Below, piece after piece: positions 43,461 through 54,695 of a stretch of DNA of 64,000 bases (position 1 is its first letter; each line of letters opens with the position of its first letter). The DNA is from Baffinella frigidus (Eukaryota > Cryptophyceae > Cryptomonadales > Baffinellaceae). The stretch is from contig MU646630.1 in NCBI GenBank assembly GCA_026770585.1, positions 28,399-92,398 of the forward strand, read 5' to 3'. Under the pieces are notes generated by a model. It was not told where the DNA came from. It ran no database searches and was given only the letters and a program-made list of their open reading frames with translations. Position numbers and translations under genes: made by a program.

Positions 43461-46400
43461 TCAGGAGTTGTCGCGGGACCTGTAGACGGCGAGAGAGAGG
43501 CCGCCTCTGTGGAAGTTGAGGCCAGGCTCCTTGCGCCACTTCCCGCCTGCCACGCCAGAGTGCAGGAGGGTGTTGATTTTTTTTGTTGATTTTTTAAAAC
43601 CGCGTCTGAAAGCGGTTGTTGACTTTTGAAAACCACTGCCATGAGGAGGAATTGACTTTTGTCGACCCCTTCCAAGGCTCTGGCGTGGTGCCAGAGCCAC
43701 TGTCACGCCAAGAGGCCTCTCGACCTCCCCTCTCCGAAACCGCAGCCACTCTTAACCCTTGAGGGTTCATCACTCAAGGGCTAAGAGTGGTCTTAACCCT
43801 TGAGTGATCAACCAGACCGCGCTTAACCCTTGAGTGATGAACCCTTTAACGAATAACCCTTTGGTGGTAAACCCTTGAACGATGAACTCTTCAACGGCAA
43901 TACCGAGACCCTCACGGTTCACGCCTTCCGACAACAACGCGTGTTCTTATTCGCGAGCTTTTTATTCGCGAGCAACCCCTGTATCCTCTACATCTACATA
44001 AAGACACCACTCCACAGCCCCGCATCGGCTCTGGGCGCGCGCATGAGTCTATGGCTGCTCCGTGATGGGGTGTGGGGCGGGTGGCTCAGCAGCTTCCGTA
44101 AGAGTCACTGCGGGTATCTAGGCTCTAAGGGCATCTAAGGACGCAAGGTTATGAGGACGTCGGCGTAGATTCACTTAGGCCTCCTTAAGTGCATTCACTT
44201 AGGCCGTCTAACTCTAGCGTTCACCGTCACAGTTGGTGCGAGGGTGCATCCGCTACCGAGCGAGGACGGGACACGATCTTAAAAACTTTAACCTGAATCC
44301 TGAAGGAAATGGACTTTTAAGATGAAAAGCCAGGACCGGAATCCCGGTCCTGGCTGTCTTATATGTGACGAGTTGGCTCGACAGCGATACTGGATGTCTG
44401 CTGCACGGAGCCTTGCAGGAAGCACTACTGACTTCATCGCGATCCATAATAGAATTAATCTCGGAACTGTCCTTCTAAACAATTCTTGGTACAACTCCTG
44501 ATATTTTAAAGCCCTAAAATTACGAATACTTTGAAACCCTAAAAGTTATTGGTACAGATCTTCGTTTAGAAGGACGTTTCAGAGATTAATTATGTTTGGT
44601 GCTGGGACTAGCTATATTTGGTGCTGGGACTAATATATTTGGTGCTGGGACGGACCTGGGGAGCCGTCATACGAGTGGACGTCCCCCCACCCCGAGTGGC
44701 CAACCGCGTAGATCCGTCCCGCCAACACCACCGCCCCTGTCGACAGTCCGTACCTTCCAGGGGGGTTGAGGTTAGGGTGTGGGGTTGGGGGTGGGGCTCA
44801 GGGGTTAGGGGTTAGGCGCACACGTGTTGCAATTTACTGGAAGCCCATCAAATCGCGAAATGCTTGGTGTTACTGAGCGATAACAACAGACCCAGGCGTT
44901 CGGCCGAGGCTCTTACACTTGAGATGGAAATGCAGCATGGGGCGGGGGCGCCTGATCCCTGAACCCTGATCCCTGAATTTGAATCTGGAGAACAAAAAAA
45001 CTGAAAGACGCAGAAGTTTGAGGTTTAGGGTTCACGATTTAGGGCAAGTATTTGAGGTGTATGGGGTTTAGGGTTTAGGGTTTAGGGTTTAGGGTTTAGG
45101 GTTGAGGGTTTAGGGTTCAGGGTTCGAGGTTGAGTGTTTGGGGTTTAGGGTTTAGGGTTTAGGGTTTAGGGATCAGGGTTTAGGGTTTAGGGTGTAGGGT
45201 TTAGGGTTCAGGGGGCAGGGTCTAGGGTCTAGGGTGTAGGGTATAGATAGGCACCCGTAGGTTCCGAACTTGTTGGGCGGCAGCATCTGCTCCGAGCCCC
45301 AAGTTGTTCCGTTGAATGCCTCCACCGCTGGCAGAAACGTCCTGCCCATCCACAGGGAGTGTTACCCATTTGTTTTGACGACACGGATCCGGAAACGATT
45401 GGCCCGAAAATGGATAGAGGTGAGTGGGGTAGGTGTCTGGGGCTTTCTCGCGGCTCACCCAGCAATGGTTTCGAGTTGCCGGAGTCAGTTGAGATTCAGA
45501 GCTGTGGTTGGACTTATGCTCCGGCCGGGACGACTCCGCGCTTACCATCGCGCAGCATGCGTGTATTAATCCAGTTGTACTAAGATTTATGAAGAAGGTG
45601 CACGCCCTTCATTAAGAAGGTACACGCCCAAGGAAATTCCGGCGCCAGTTGAATTCTGACGGAGCAGAGCAAGCAGGCTAGGAAGCGGCTCGGGGTTGAG
45701 TGCGAGTGTTGCGTGTTGCAGGTGAGGCAGACAGAAGCACACGGACGGACGGGGTTGAGAAGAGACGTAATCTCCATAGAAGTATTAATTAATTGCTTAA
45801 ATTCTGACGGAGCGTTTCTTAAGGCTCATAGACTTTTCTATCACTCAACTCAAGGCACAGAGGCCTGTTTTAGGACCTGCATCGAGAGTAATCAAGAAGA
45901 AGAAGAAGAAGTAGCAGAGCAAGCAGGCTAGGAAGCGGCGCGGGGTTGAGTACCAGTGTTGCGTGTTGCAGGTGAAGCCAATAGGGTAACGGCCTGAAAC
46001 TGGGGTAGTTAGGCCTACGGGATTGCCTAGGACTTCCTACCGTAGGCCGAGACTTTTTGGTCCTAGGATCCCTCGGCCTACGGTAGGAGGTCCTAGGCAA
46101 CACCGTATGCCTGACTACCCCATTTTCAGGCCGTTAGCCTATGAAAGCAGACAGAAGCACACGGACGGATGGGGTTGAGAAGAGACGCAATCTCCATAGA
46201 AGTATTAATTAATTGCTTTCGGGCGATGAAAATTACTACACGACTTACGCATAAAAGTAATAGTAAAGCATTTGTGTAGTAAATTTCGTCGCGCCAAAAA
46301 CAATTAATTAATACTTTTGTGGAGATGAGACTGGGGCGATTACCCTGGGCCTGAATCAGCGCCACCGACGGCGAAGAGGCACGACACGTTGACTCCACAC

Positions 46401-47210
46401 ACACTGCCAGTGGCGGGGCGGAAGGTTGAGAGAGTGACGCTGGTCGGCAAGGAGGTGGTCGCCACACGCGGCTACTTCGCGCGGCGTCTGCGATGTCATC
46501 CGGGAACATGTTCAATTTAAAAGAAAATGGCCTATCATACCCGGTTCTGATTCTAATTAAATTTACTTGGGGCCATCATCAACCTTCTCCCAACGCTTAT
46601 GAACAAATGGGGATCCATTTTCTTTTAAATTCAACATGTCCCCGGATGAGATGGGTGCCAGCGGGGGGGGCAGTGTGCCCGATGCCAGGGGTTTCGCGAA
46701 GAGACGGTCAGGCTCTGGGTGGTCGCACCTTGGTGGCGTGGCGAGTCCGCCTGGGATCTCGAGAGAAGGCATCGGCTGATAGTAGTAGAAGTACGTGAAG
46801 ATTAGAGAGAGACCCATCCAGATCGTGACCACGAACAGCGTCACCGCTGCGGCCTTCTGCTCATTGCGGACACTTCAGACCAGAGCTGGATCGTGTGTAT
46901 TGACTAACGGTATTCATCTGGGGGGTGGCGGCACCTCTCTCCTTGCTGAGCCTACGAGGCAGGAGGAGGGGTGGCGCCAACGTTCCTGGCACCAGGAACC
47001 TCAATTTTCTCATCCCGGCTTCCGCCTCAAGTTCCGGGACTCTGGAAATAGCTATCCAGGAGCAGAGAGGCAAACCTGGGGTTGACTCATTCTCGCCCAT
47101 CCTCTCTTCAGCCGCTCTCGCAGCGACGGGGCTCGCTTCTCGCGGTACGAGTACTCTTCAGCCATGTCTCCCACCTCCACATCCGAGTTCGGTGTCTGCT
47201 TCCGTGCCAT
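43461..47210 (-). CDS. Membrane-anchored kelch-repeat protein (3' end uncertain), six exons
   Basis: Proposed minus-strand exons: 47210-47076, 46856-46729, 46439-46344, 45341-45255, 44753-44656, 43546-43461. All introns are GT-AG and phases agree at all five junctions (0, 2, 2, 2, 1), over 209 codons. Exon 1 starts MARKQTPNSDVEVG and is basic and cytosolic in character. Exon 2 has one membrane anchor (TLFVVTIWMGLSLIFTYFYYY region) followed by a Pro-rich linker, giving a type II topology. The rest reads as kelch blades: CLFAVGGADSGPG, PAVEAFNGTTW, then TGAVVLAGRIYAVGHSG, VHSYDGS and GKWRKEP...HRGGLSLAVY. Three blades are visible; a full propeller needs 5-7, so exons are missing. The last exon may splice at TACAG|GTCCCG (43480) instead of ending at the array-derived TGA. 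Introns hold two telomere-type arrays, a family C foldback and two others. Carbohydrate or protein binding outside the cytosol is only inferred. Confidence 0.7.
43745..43900 (+). repeat. Degenerate repeat (TTAACCCTTGAGTGATGAACC)
   Basis: About six units built from AACCCTTGAGTGATCAACC, some with ATGAACCCTTTAACGA. The tract lies in the last intron of the kelch gene. Confidence 0.8.
44112..44172 (+). repeat. Interspersed repeat T (copy 2)
   Basis: GGGTATCTAGGCTCTAAGGG through GACGTCGGCGTAGATTCACT is nearly identical to 15990-16048 and 63728-63793. It is followed by TTAGGCCTCCTTAAGTG, shared with the minus-strand copy at 54040-54123. Confidence 0.85.
44453..44591. mobile_element. Foldback element with ATTAATCTC arms
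   Basis: ATTAATCTCGGAACTGTCCT pairs with AGGACGTTTCAGAGATTAAT. The interior contains an inverted TTGGTACAACTC / TTATTGGTACAG pair. It lies in an intron of the kelch gene. Just to its right, TTTGGTGCTGGGACTA is repeated three times (44598-44655). Confidence 0.75.
45020..45248 (-). repeat. Telomere-type array in a kelch-gene intron, TTTAGGG on the plus strand
   Basis: TTTAGGG and TTCAGGG units lie in the intron at 44754-45254. CCCTAAA is the sense strand of the minus-strand kelch gene, and the array reaches to within a few bases of the donor at 45254. Confidence 0.92.
45980..46142. mobile_element. Foldback element family C (copy 4), with empty site nearby
   Basis: AATAGGGTAACGGCCTGAAA to TTTTCAGGCCGTTAGCCTA. 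It interrupts a segment duplicated in the same intron: the empty copy at 45712-45740 reads TTGCAGGTGAGGCAGACAGA, while the filled copy reads TTGCAGGTGAAG(C)-element-TGAAAGCAGACAGA. The duplicated target is therefore about TGAAG/TGAAAG. Confidence 0.9.
46190..46328. mobile_element. Foldback element with AATCTCCATAGAAGTATTAA arms
   Basis: Second copy of the 38297-38436 type, with core GATGAAAATTACTACACGAC and its complement. It lies in the intron between kelch exons 3 and 4. Confidence 0.85.
46496..46649. mobile_element. Foldback element, TCATCCGGG/CCCGGATGA termini, in a kelch intron
   Basis: TCATCCGGGAACATGTTCAA pairs with TTCAACATGTCCCCGGATGA. It is flanked by GATG at 46492-46495 and 46650-46653. 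The arms also share CAATTTAAAAGAAAATGG. Confidence 0.88.
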
Positions 47211-47594
47211 GCCTGAAAGCCCTTCTTCCAGACTCCCCCGCTTCCTCGTCAGGATCCAGCGGAGATGCGTCCAGCGCTCAGCCTCTCACAGATCCCTGCG
47301 ACTTGCGTTTCCAAGGAGACAAGGCAGCAGCGGCGCAGAAAGTCCCCCCGAAATGAAGAGCAAAACCCCCTCCTCTCCACCCTCCTCCTCTTTTTGGCAC
47401 CTAGCGATCAGATCGGCCTAGCGAACAGATTTGAGGGTCCAGCGGAGACTGCCCAGCTCTCGGGCGCTCAGATCGCTGAAGCGAGCGTTCGTCCAAGGAG
47501 CAGAAAGAAGGAACTCCCCTTTCCTCTGGAACCCGAAATGAAACCTGAAGTCAGGTTGTGAGACCCACCCACAAACCAAGAACCTTGGCGAAAC

Positions 47595-47940
47595 GCATTT
47601 CTACGGAAGGGCGTGTCGTTGGCATATGTTGGGAGAAATTAAAACCTAAAGGACCTAAAACTAAGGAGGAGGACGCTAATGCGTACTTCTCCTGTGTGGA
47701 CCCCCCATTATGGGTAGTGGCAGTTTCTTGAATAGGAAAACTTTGGTGCAGTTCCCAGATCTTTTTTCTAATCTCGCCTCAATTCTTGCACCGTGTAATT
47801 CACTTTCGAATAAAGTCAATAAGTGTCAATAAGTGATATGAAAGCAAACATGCTTTCCCTGCAGATCCCTTCTACGGAACGGCGTGTCGTTGGCATATGT
47901 TGGGAGCATTTAAAACCTAAAGGACCTAAAGGACCTAAAG
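47595..47940 (+). repeat. SINE-like repeat family S, two copies
   Basis: Copies at 47600-47660 and about 47838-47940 both contain TTCTACGGAA(G/C)GGCGTGTCG and TTGGCATATGTTGGGAG, and end in CCTAAAGGACCTAAA. The second has three CCTAAAGGA units before AATCAGTAATCAGTAA. Confidence 0.8.
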
Positions 47941-47999
47941 TAATCAGTAATCAGTAAGCAGGCTATCTAAATAAGGACCCTCAGGGGGATCCAGAATAC

Positions 48000-49200
48000 A
48001 ACCGCCGCCCAAAACCCTACATCAGGTGAGACGAACAGCCGACAATCATGAACCAACGATAGAATGAGTGGAACCTTGCAGGCCAAGGTTCTTTAAGCCA
48101 CACATGCATACATGCAGACGACTCAGAAGGTCCACAGGACCTTATGGCATGCCCCACCTATGAGAGGTGGAGGCATGAGTCTTGGAAGGTCAAATGTGGT
48201 ACAACCATCGCGGAATGGCCACGGGGTAAATTCAACCACATACAGCCGGATGGAGGAGTCGGCTCCCTGAAGGAGCCGACCTGAGTTGGATTGGCTAACC
48301 GATCGGATGAGCGGTTAACCAATACAACTCCTCCCTTTTTCAAGAACCCGACCCCGCCCGGAATGATAGGTCTATATCGATGAGACCGGGCTGTTAATTC
48401 TGTCAAAACTCGTGGACCTACCAAACCTCTCCTTCGTCGTTTACTTCATCCGCGCCAATCTTCGGGGAGCATCCCTCGGAGACAGACTGAGTGTCAAAGC
48501 ACTTTGGTGCTTTACTCTCTTTGGGGAACGTCGACCCCTTAGGGGCTCCAACCCCGTAGATTGCTTGTGCAATTTAGTGTGGTCTGCCCGGAATTCTTAA
48601 GTTGACGGAATTCTTAAGTCCGAAACTGCCGAATTCGGAGAGTATTTTTAGGAGCAGGAACCGTTTCGGTTCCGGCTCAAGGGAAAAGTGGGGGGTCCGA
48701 CACGGGAATCCCCAACCTTCAGTCCAAGGGAGGACCGGCACGCCAGCTCCTCCCATGTTGAGTACAAAGCCGAAACATCAGCCCCTGGCCTTTTACTTCG
48801 CTCATCCCCACCGCGCTCCTGCGTACAGTTCGTTGGGTTGTGCGCTGATGCTTGATGCCCTCTCCTGCTAGCCACGTGTGCGTCTAGCACTTCACCGCCT
48901 TAGGGCGTGGCCATGCAGGGGAGGACTGACAGCTGTGCGCTTGCGCGGTGAATCCTGACTAAACCAGAAGCGCTGCCCAGCTTGAGTGTGCGTCACAGCA
49001 CTCCTCCTCCTTTGGACGCAAGCAGGCTTAGCAGCTGAGGTTCAGGGCATGCTAGTCAGGTGGGACCTTAACGCATGTCTTGACACTGAGCGGGGTATAA
49101 AATGGACCGATCATAGTCTGGTAATGGCACGGGTTAGGCAATAACGGCGAACCCTCTTTAATAAATTCAGTAATCAGTAATATGCACCAAAGCACCAAAG
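48000..49200. other. Stretch without a supported gene, with short hairpins
   Basis: I see small stem-loops (GTCGGCTCCCTGAAGGAGCCGAC at 48258-48282; GGTTAACC/GGCTAACC pairs nearby; CCTTAGGGCG near 48898), but no coding frame with support and no match to a known structural RNA that I can recognise. AATTCTTAAGT occurs twice at 48590-48620. Confidence 0.5.
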
Positions 49201-49236
49201 CACCTTTAGACATGCGTTTGGTTTGACATCTGTCTC

Positions 49237-49773
49237 ATCTCACACCCCCACACAACCCCCCTCGCCTTGTGGGGTATCCGTGGCTGGAGCTTTTATACTC
49301 CAACCATGGGATACCATGAGCCTCATAATGGCTGACTTGGGTTCGGTGTGTGCGCGAGCGTGCTCCCACTTGGGACTCCTCAAACACCCCAAGAGAGCCA
49401 CCCTGTATCCCCTCTTCACGAGCCTATGCACTGGAGAGCGAAACGCGATCCGAAAGCAAACATGCTTTCTCTGCAGTCCTTTCTACGGAAGGGCGTGTCG
49501 TTGGCATATGTTGGGAGCATTTAAAACCTAAAGGACCTAAAAGGGGATCCCAATGGCGGAGGCTGACTTGGGTTCGGTGCGTGTAAGTGAGCATGGGAGC
49601 GATATCGCATACCTTCACCCACCCCAACAGAGCCGCCCTGTATCCCCTCTTCACGAGCCTCTGCACTGGAGAGCTAAACGCGATCCGAAAGCGAAAATGC
49701 TTTCTCTGCAGATCCCTTCTACGGAACGGCGTGTCGTTGGCGTATGTTGGGGGCATTTAAAACCTAAAGGACC
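49237..49773 (+). repeat. SINE-like repeat family S, long copy plus truncated tandem copy
   Basis: The long copy (49237-49541) runs from CACCCCCACACAACCCCCCT through GGGATACCATGAGCCTCATA, TGGCTGACTTGGGTTCGGTG, CGATCCGAAAGCAAACATGC and TTGGCATATGTTGGGAGCAT to CCTAAAGGACCTAAAAG. A second copy lacking the first 100 bp follows directly (49552-49773). This is the best copy for defining the ~305-bp unit. Confidence 0.85.
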
Positions 49774-50329
49774 CATTTCAAGCTCGCCTCATTTCTGCAC
49801 CGTGCATTTCTCTTTCGAATAAAGTCAATGAGTGTCAATAAGTGTCACTTCCGAGGCTCGCCACCTGTCTTTGTGAAAATACGCCGGGACGCGGCTTCAC
49901 GCTTAAAAGGCTTTGACGTGTGTGGCGGGTTTTGAACGCGTGTGGTGAGGTGAACTTGGACGAGTGTGGTCTGGCTCCGATTGTCTCTGACGCGTCTGGG
50001 TTGACTCTGACGCGCTTTTCTAGCTCTGCCTCACTTGGGTCGACCGACTACTCTCAAGTTGCACTAAACACTCAACACTCAACACTAACTGACTCGTGTC
50101 GGTGGGCATTGACGCGAGTGGGTGAGCTCTAACACGTGTGGATTGGCTCTGACGCGTGTGACTTGCCCCTTTAGAAACCCTCAACCCTCACCCCAATTCC
50201 CTAGCCCCTAATGTTGTTGTTTCTAACGCTTGGATTGTCCCCCACTTTTCTGACGTCCGTACATTGGGGGTAACCCCTACACAACCACATTTCTTTCCTT
50301 GAATTCTTGATGTCCAACGCATTTCACTT

Positions 50330-51007
50330 CACACCCCTACACAATCCCTCTTGCCTTGTGGGGTATTCGTGATTGAAGTTCTTAAACTTCAACCATGGGA
50401 TATACCATGAGCGTAGATGGCTCGAAAGCAAAAATGGACCTGTCGAACCGCCGCGGAATCTGCGAATTCTGGCCTTGGATGTCCCTTGGATGACAGTCCG
50501 TGACCCTTTTCAGGGGACGTGAGTCGCACCCTTTTGAGTCTTTCTACAACCAAGTCCATGAAATCCTGGCAAGGGAAAGCGAGAATTCTTGCCCTTGAAT
50601 TGCCTTGATTCAAGGGCAAGAAAAACACGTGGTTCTGCTTGACCGGCCTCTGTGAGGCCCACCAATGGGCCCATTTCACTTCCGAGGCTCGCCACCTGTC
50701 TTTTTGAAAAAAAACCTAACGCCTTTTTCTAAGGTCGAAATAACGGTCTAACTCAAACACCCCAACAGAACCACCCTTCATCCCCTCTTCATACCAATAC
50801 CTCAATCATGGGATACCATGAGCCTCATAAAGGCTGACTTGTGGTTCGGTGTGTGGGCGAGCGCGCGCCCAGTATGTACGAGCCTCTGCACTGGAGAGCT
50901 AAACGCGATCCGAAAGCAAAAATGCTTTCTCTGCAGTCCTTTCTACGGAACGGCGTGTCGTTGGGCTATGTAGGGCGAAATTAAAACCTCAAGGACCTAA
51001 AGGACCA
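50330..51007 (+). repeat. SINE-like repeat family S, fragment and longer copy
   Basis: A 5' fragment (50330-50420, CACACCCCTACACAATCCCT to GGATATACCATGAGC) and a longer copy (about 50750-51007) ending in CCTCAAGGACCTAAAGGACC. Confidence 0.8.
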
Positions 51008-51412
51008 TAGGGGGGGAAATGGGAGGCATGAGGGGAGACAGAAATAGAGGAAACTCTTCAAGGGGGGCCTACATCTCGAGTAGCCTAAACGTGGGCAACA
51101 GGCGGGGATGACGAGTGACAGGAACCTTATTGAAAAGCGGGGGATCACTGATACTCTCGTTGTTGTGCTAACTTGTATTATGATCTGTGAAACTGGGTTG
51201 GTCTTGACTCTGCTGACTCACACTGACACTGCGGGAGACAACAGGATAACTCATGCTAGGCTTGTCCCTGACTCTACTGACTTGTGTGTACATTAGGGAA
51301 CCCCCCTACACAACCAGCATTTTCTCTCCTTTCATCTTTAGTGTCTGGCTGATCTCACCTCACATCCCCACCACATTTTCTTTCCTTTCAATTTTGGTGT
51401 CTGGCTGATCTC

Positions 51413-51731
51413 ACCTCACGTCCCCCACACAATCCCCATACAACTCACCTCACCTTGCGGGGTATCCGTGGTTGGAGCCCTTACACTTCAACCGTGGGAT
51501 ACCATGAGCCTCTTAAAAGCTGACTTGGGTTCGGTGTGTGGGCAAGCGCGCGCCCACTTGGGCTGCCTCAAACGCCACAAGAAAGCCACCCTTTATCCCC
51601 TCTTCACTGGCCTCTGCACTGGAGAGGTAAACGCGACCCGAAAGCAAAAATGCTTTCTATGCAGTCCTTCCTACGGAACGGCGTGTCGTCGGGCTATGTT
51701 GGGGAGAAATTAAAACATAAAGGACCTAAAA
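51413..51731 (+). repeat. SINE-like repeat family S, long copy
   Basis: Nearly full length from CTCACCTCACGTCCCCCACA to CATAAAGGACCTAAA, colinear with 49237-49541. Confidence 0.85.
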
Positions 51732-51889
51732 ATTGAGGGTGCTGATGGATCCCCCAATATGGGTAGTGGAAATTTCTTGCCTGAGGATTCAACCGGAGAG
51801 TACCCGGATATTTCCCTAAGCTCGCTTCATTTCTGCACCGTGCATTTCTCTTTTGAATGAAGTCAATGAGTGTCAATGGGTGCACGATC

Positions 51890-51956
51890 TTCCGACAAGA
51901 CCCAAAAAAAAGTTGGTCCACAAAAGTGCCTCCAACTTTTTTCGGGTCTTGTCGGA
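51890..51956. repeat. Hairpin TTCCGACAAGACCC
   Basis: TTCCGACAAGACCCAAAAAA pairs with TTTTTTCGGGTCTTGTCGGAA, with an inner AAGTTGG/CCAACTT pair. The loop is about 12 nt. Confidence 0.8.
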
Positions 51957-52555
51957 ACACCTCAAAAACGGGCCATAAAACATTTTCGGTACCTGAGGCG
52001 GGGCCGTCCGGAGAAGAAAAAAAGACAATAATCAACTTTTGGCAACATTTCAGGGGGATCGATGTCAACTTTTGATCTGTTTCACCACCCTTCCAAACTT
52101 AAAACCTAAACCCCGAATTCTAAACCCCAAACCCGAAACCTCTGGAAAGCCCAAGGAAAGTTGAGCTTAAAAATTTGTTTGAAGTTCCCAATTAAGCTTG
52201 GGAATTCGGTCGAAGCCGCCCCCGGATTCAATGAGCAAAATGGTATTTTGGAAAACAGAATTGGGGGGGGGGGGGGCACAATTGTTTTGCTCAAGCACCT
52301 CTGTAGATTTCAGTTTTTTAGACTTCATGTACAGGGGTGCCTAGAATCACATCACATCACTCCATTTTTACAATAGAGACTCAGAGTTCAGGATTAAGGA
52401 TGGATGTTGGAGCCTTAGTGTTGCCGATTTGAACGCTACACGGATGCAAGGTTATGAGGCTTCCAGTAGATTCACTTGGAGAGCATCTCAATCTTGCATT
52501 CTCAGGTGACAGTGTGGCCGACGAGGATCAGCGAAAGCTGACAATCAGTTTTTAG

Positions 52556-52645
52556 GCACCAGACAAGGCCACCAATCAGTTTTGTAAACCAATGAACTGG
52601 CAGTTTATTAGTGTAAAAAACGGATTGGTGGCCTCTTCTGGTAAA
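52556..52645. repeat. Hairpin repeat CCAATCAGTTT
   Basis: ACCAGACAAGGCCACCAATC pairs with GATTGGTGGCCTCTTCTGGT. A second imperfect inverted repeat (ACTTTTACTTACTTTTAGTC / GACTAGAAGTACGTAAAAGT) lies at 52690-52775. Confidence 0.75.
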
Positions 52646-53874
52646 GCTGGTCCCTTATTAGTTGGTACTTGGGGAAGGTTGAAAACTCCAAAACTTTTAC
52701 TTACTTTTAGTCAACTCGGTGGATTTGTATCAGCAATTCCTTCAAATGGACAGAGTTGACTAGAAGTACGTAAAAGTTTCGAAGCTTTCGTCCTTTTCGA
52801 TTGCCATCTCAAAAGGGACCTGCTCTACTCGTCGGCGGTGGGGATCTAGGCTCTAAAGGCACCGAATAGTCTTGCGGACAAGAACTAACCACTCTGTCTC
52901 ATGCGTACCAAGATTTTTCTGAAAATTGAAAATGGGCGGTGTGTCAGTCTGTTTTGCAGGTTTGTAGCACAAGAACAGTCCCAAACTGCCAGTTTATTGG
53001 CAGTTCAGGCCAGTTTGTTTATGTCAAAACTGAACAGACCCACACACTAGCTAGTGTTTAGTTTTTTAACAAAACAGTGGTACTTGTGAGACTGGAAGAT
53101 TTGTTCGCATCGGCTACCCGATCCAGCCTTGAGGATAGAGCTTCCAGGTTTCCGGACAAATATTTCAAGCTTCTCGATAGACGTTTCAATTCCAAAACCG
53201 TTGGTGTCTGCATTTTGAAACAGCCAGTTTGATGGGTCCCCACACGAAAACACTGTTTGTTTTTTCTTCGCTGATACTCGACGGCCACACTATCCTTCTT
53301 TTTAGTCTTTGCGAACACAGGAGATGACTCTCCCTACTCTCCTATTCAGACTCCTAGCTAATGCTGGCCACCCTGGCCATTTATGGCGACAAGTGGACCG
53401 CACTAAGTGGACTACTCTCAGCCTGAAAAAACAAGAACGAAAAAGTGACCGTTTTCCCACGAACTTCAAGTTTTGTGGGTGACAATCAAGTTTTGTGGGT
53501 GACACGCCGACGAGTTGGAGCTGGAAACATCCATCTTGAAGCCTGTACATCTATCCTGAAGCATGGGACATCCATCTTGAAGCTCTTAAATTGTATCCTG
53601 AAGCTTCCAGCCTCCACTCTGACGCCCCCCTCAGAAACAGGCCAACAAATCTAGTACCCCAACCCCCAGCAACGTTCAGTTTTGTTTTAGACTGATAGTT
53701 ATGAGACTATTTGATGGAGTCGAGAGCAGGGAGGCCGAAAATTTAGAACCATTTTTACTGTTATCCTTTCATAGTAAGAACGAAAAGGGGTCCGTTTCCC
53801 CTGTTGGTCATAAATACGGAGAACGAAATGACCAGTGTTTACAAATCACAAGCACCTTATCGCTGAGCGATGTA

Positions 53875-53989
53875 CAGGGGCACCTCGCTCATAAGAAACG
53901 CCCACCCCCCTAGGACCACCATAGGGCCCTAGGCATAGGGATACTATGCTCCTAGTGGGGGTCGGTTTCTTATGAGCGAGGTACCCCTG
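53875..53989. mobile_element. Foldback element family A copy
   Basis: GTA|CAGGGGCACCTCGCTCATAA to GAGCGAGGTACCCCTG|TAC. The flanks ATGTA and TACAT continue the palindrome around a TA target. Confidence 0.9.
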
Positions 53990-54049
53990 TACATTGCGAC
54001 GAGGGATCTTCTCTCGGCCCTGCCCTGCTCTCACTAAGTGAAAGTACTT

Positions 54050-54123
54050 AAGGAGGCCTAAACGAATCTACGCCGACGTGCTCATAACCTTGCGTCCTTA
54101 GATGCCCTTAGAGCCTAGATACC
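54050..54123 (-). repeat. Interspersed repeat T (copy 3, minus strand)
   Basis: The reverse complement reads GGGTATCTAGGCTCTAAGGG, CATCTAAGGACGCAAGGTTA and GACGTCGGCGTAGATTC-type text, followed by TTTAGGCCTCCTTAAGT. Confidence 0.85.
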
Positions 54124-54309
54124 CACACACTGCGCTGGAGACGGTCGATTGCTTTACACCTTCATTTCTGTACACCTCGGCTGCAGCGTGCGACCCGCCT
54201 AGTCCTCGATCGCCACAGCCAGCTACACCCGGTTATCCGGGACACCCTTGACACCCTTGACACCCTCGACACCTTTGACACCCTACACGCGCACCGCCCC
54301 GACACCCTA

Positions 54310-54429
54310 CAGGGGTTTCCTCGCTCATAAGAAACCGCCCCACCCTAGCACCCTACAGTAGGCCCATGCCTAGGGCCCTAGGGTGGTCCTAGGGGGGGGC
54401 GGCGGTTTCTTATGAGCGAGGTACCCCTG
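54310..54429. mobile_element. Foldback element family A copy
   Basis: TA|CAGGGGTTTCCTCGCTCATA to GAGCGAGGTACCCCTG|TA. A (GACACCCTT)n minisatellite lies immediately to its left (54238-54300). Confidence 0.9.
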
Positions 54430-54575
54430 TACATGCGCCCCCGGCCCTTCGCAGCGCAGCGATCACGGTGGTCGAGACTGGGCCATCGCCGCGCGCTTCT
54501 TGGCCAAGGTCTCGCGGCGGTTCTGGCTCTCCCGTGCGCCTGCGCCAACAACACGCCCGCCGCGTCAGCCCTCTA

Positions 54576-54695
54576 CAGGGGTACCTCGCTCATAAGAAAC
54601 CGCCTCGTCCTAGGACCCTACAATAGGCCTATGCCTAGGGCCCTATGGTGGTCCTAGAGGGGGGGGGGCGGTTTCTTATGAGCGAGGTACCCCTG
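54576..54695. mobile_element. Foldback element family A copy
   Basis: TA|CAGGGGTACCTCGCTCATAA to GAGCGAGGTACCCCTG|TA. Only 146 bp of GC-rich unique DNA separate it from the copy at 54310-54429. Confidence 0.9.
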
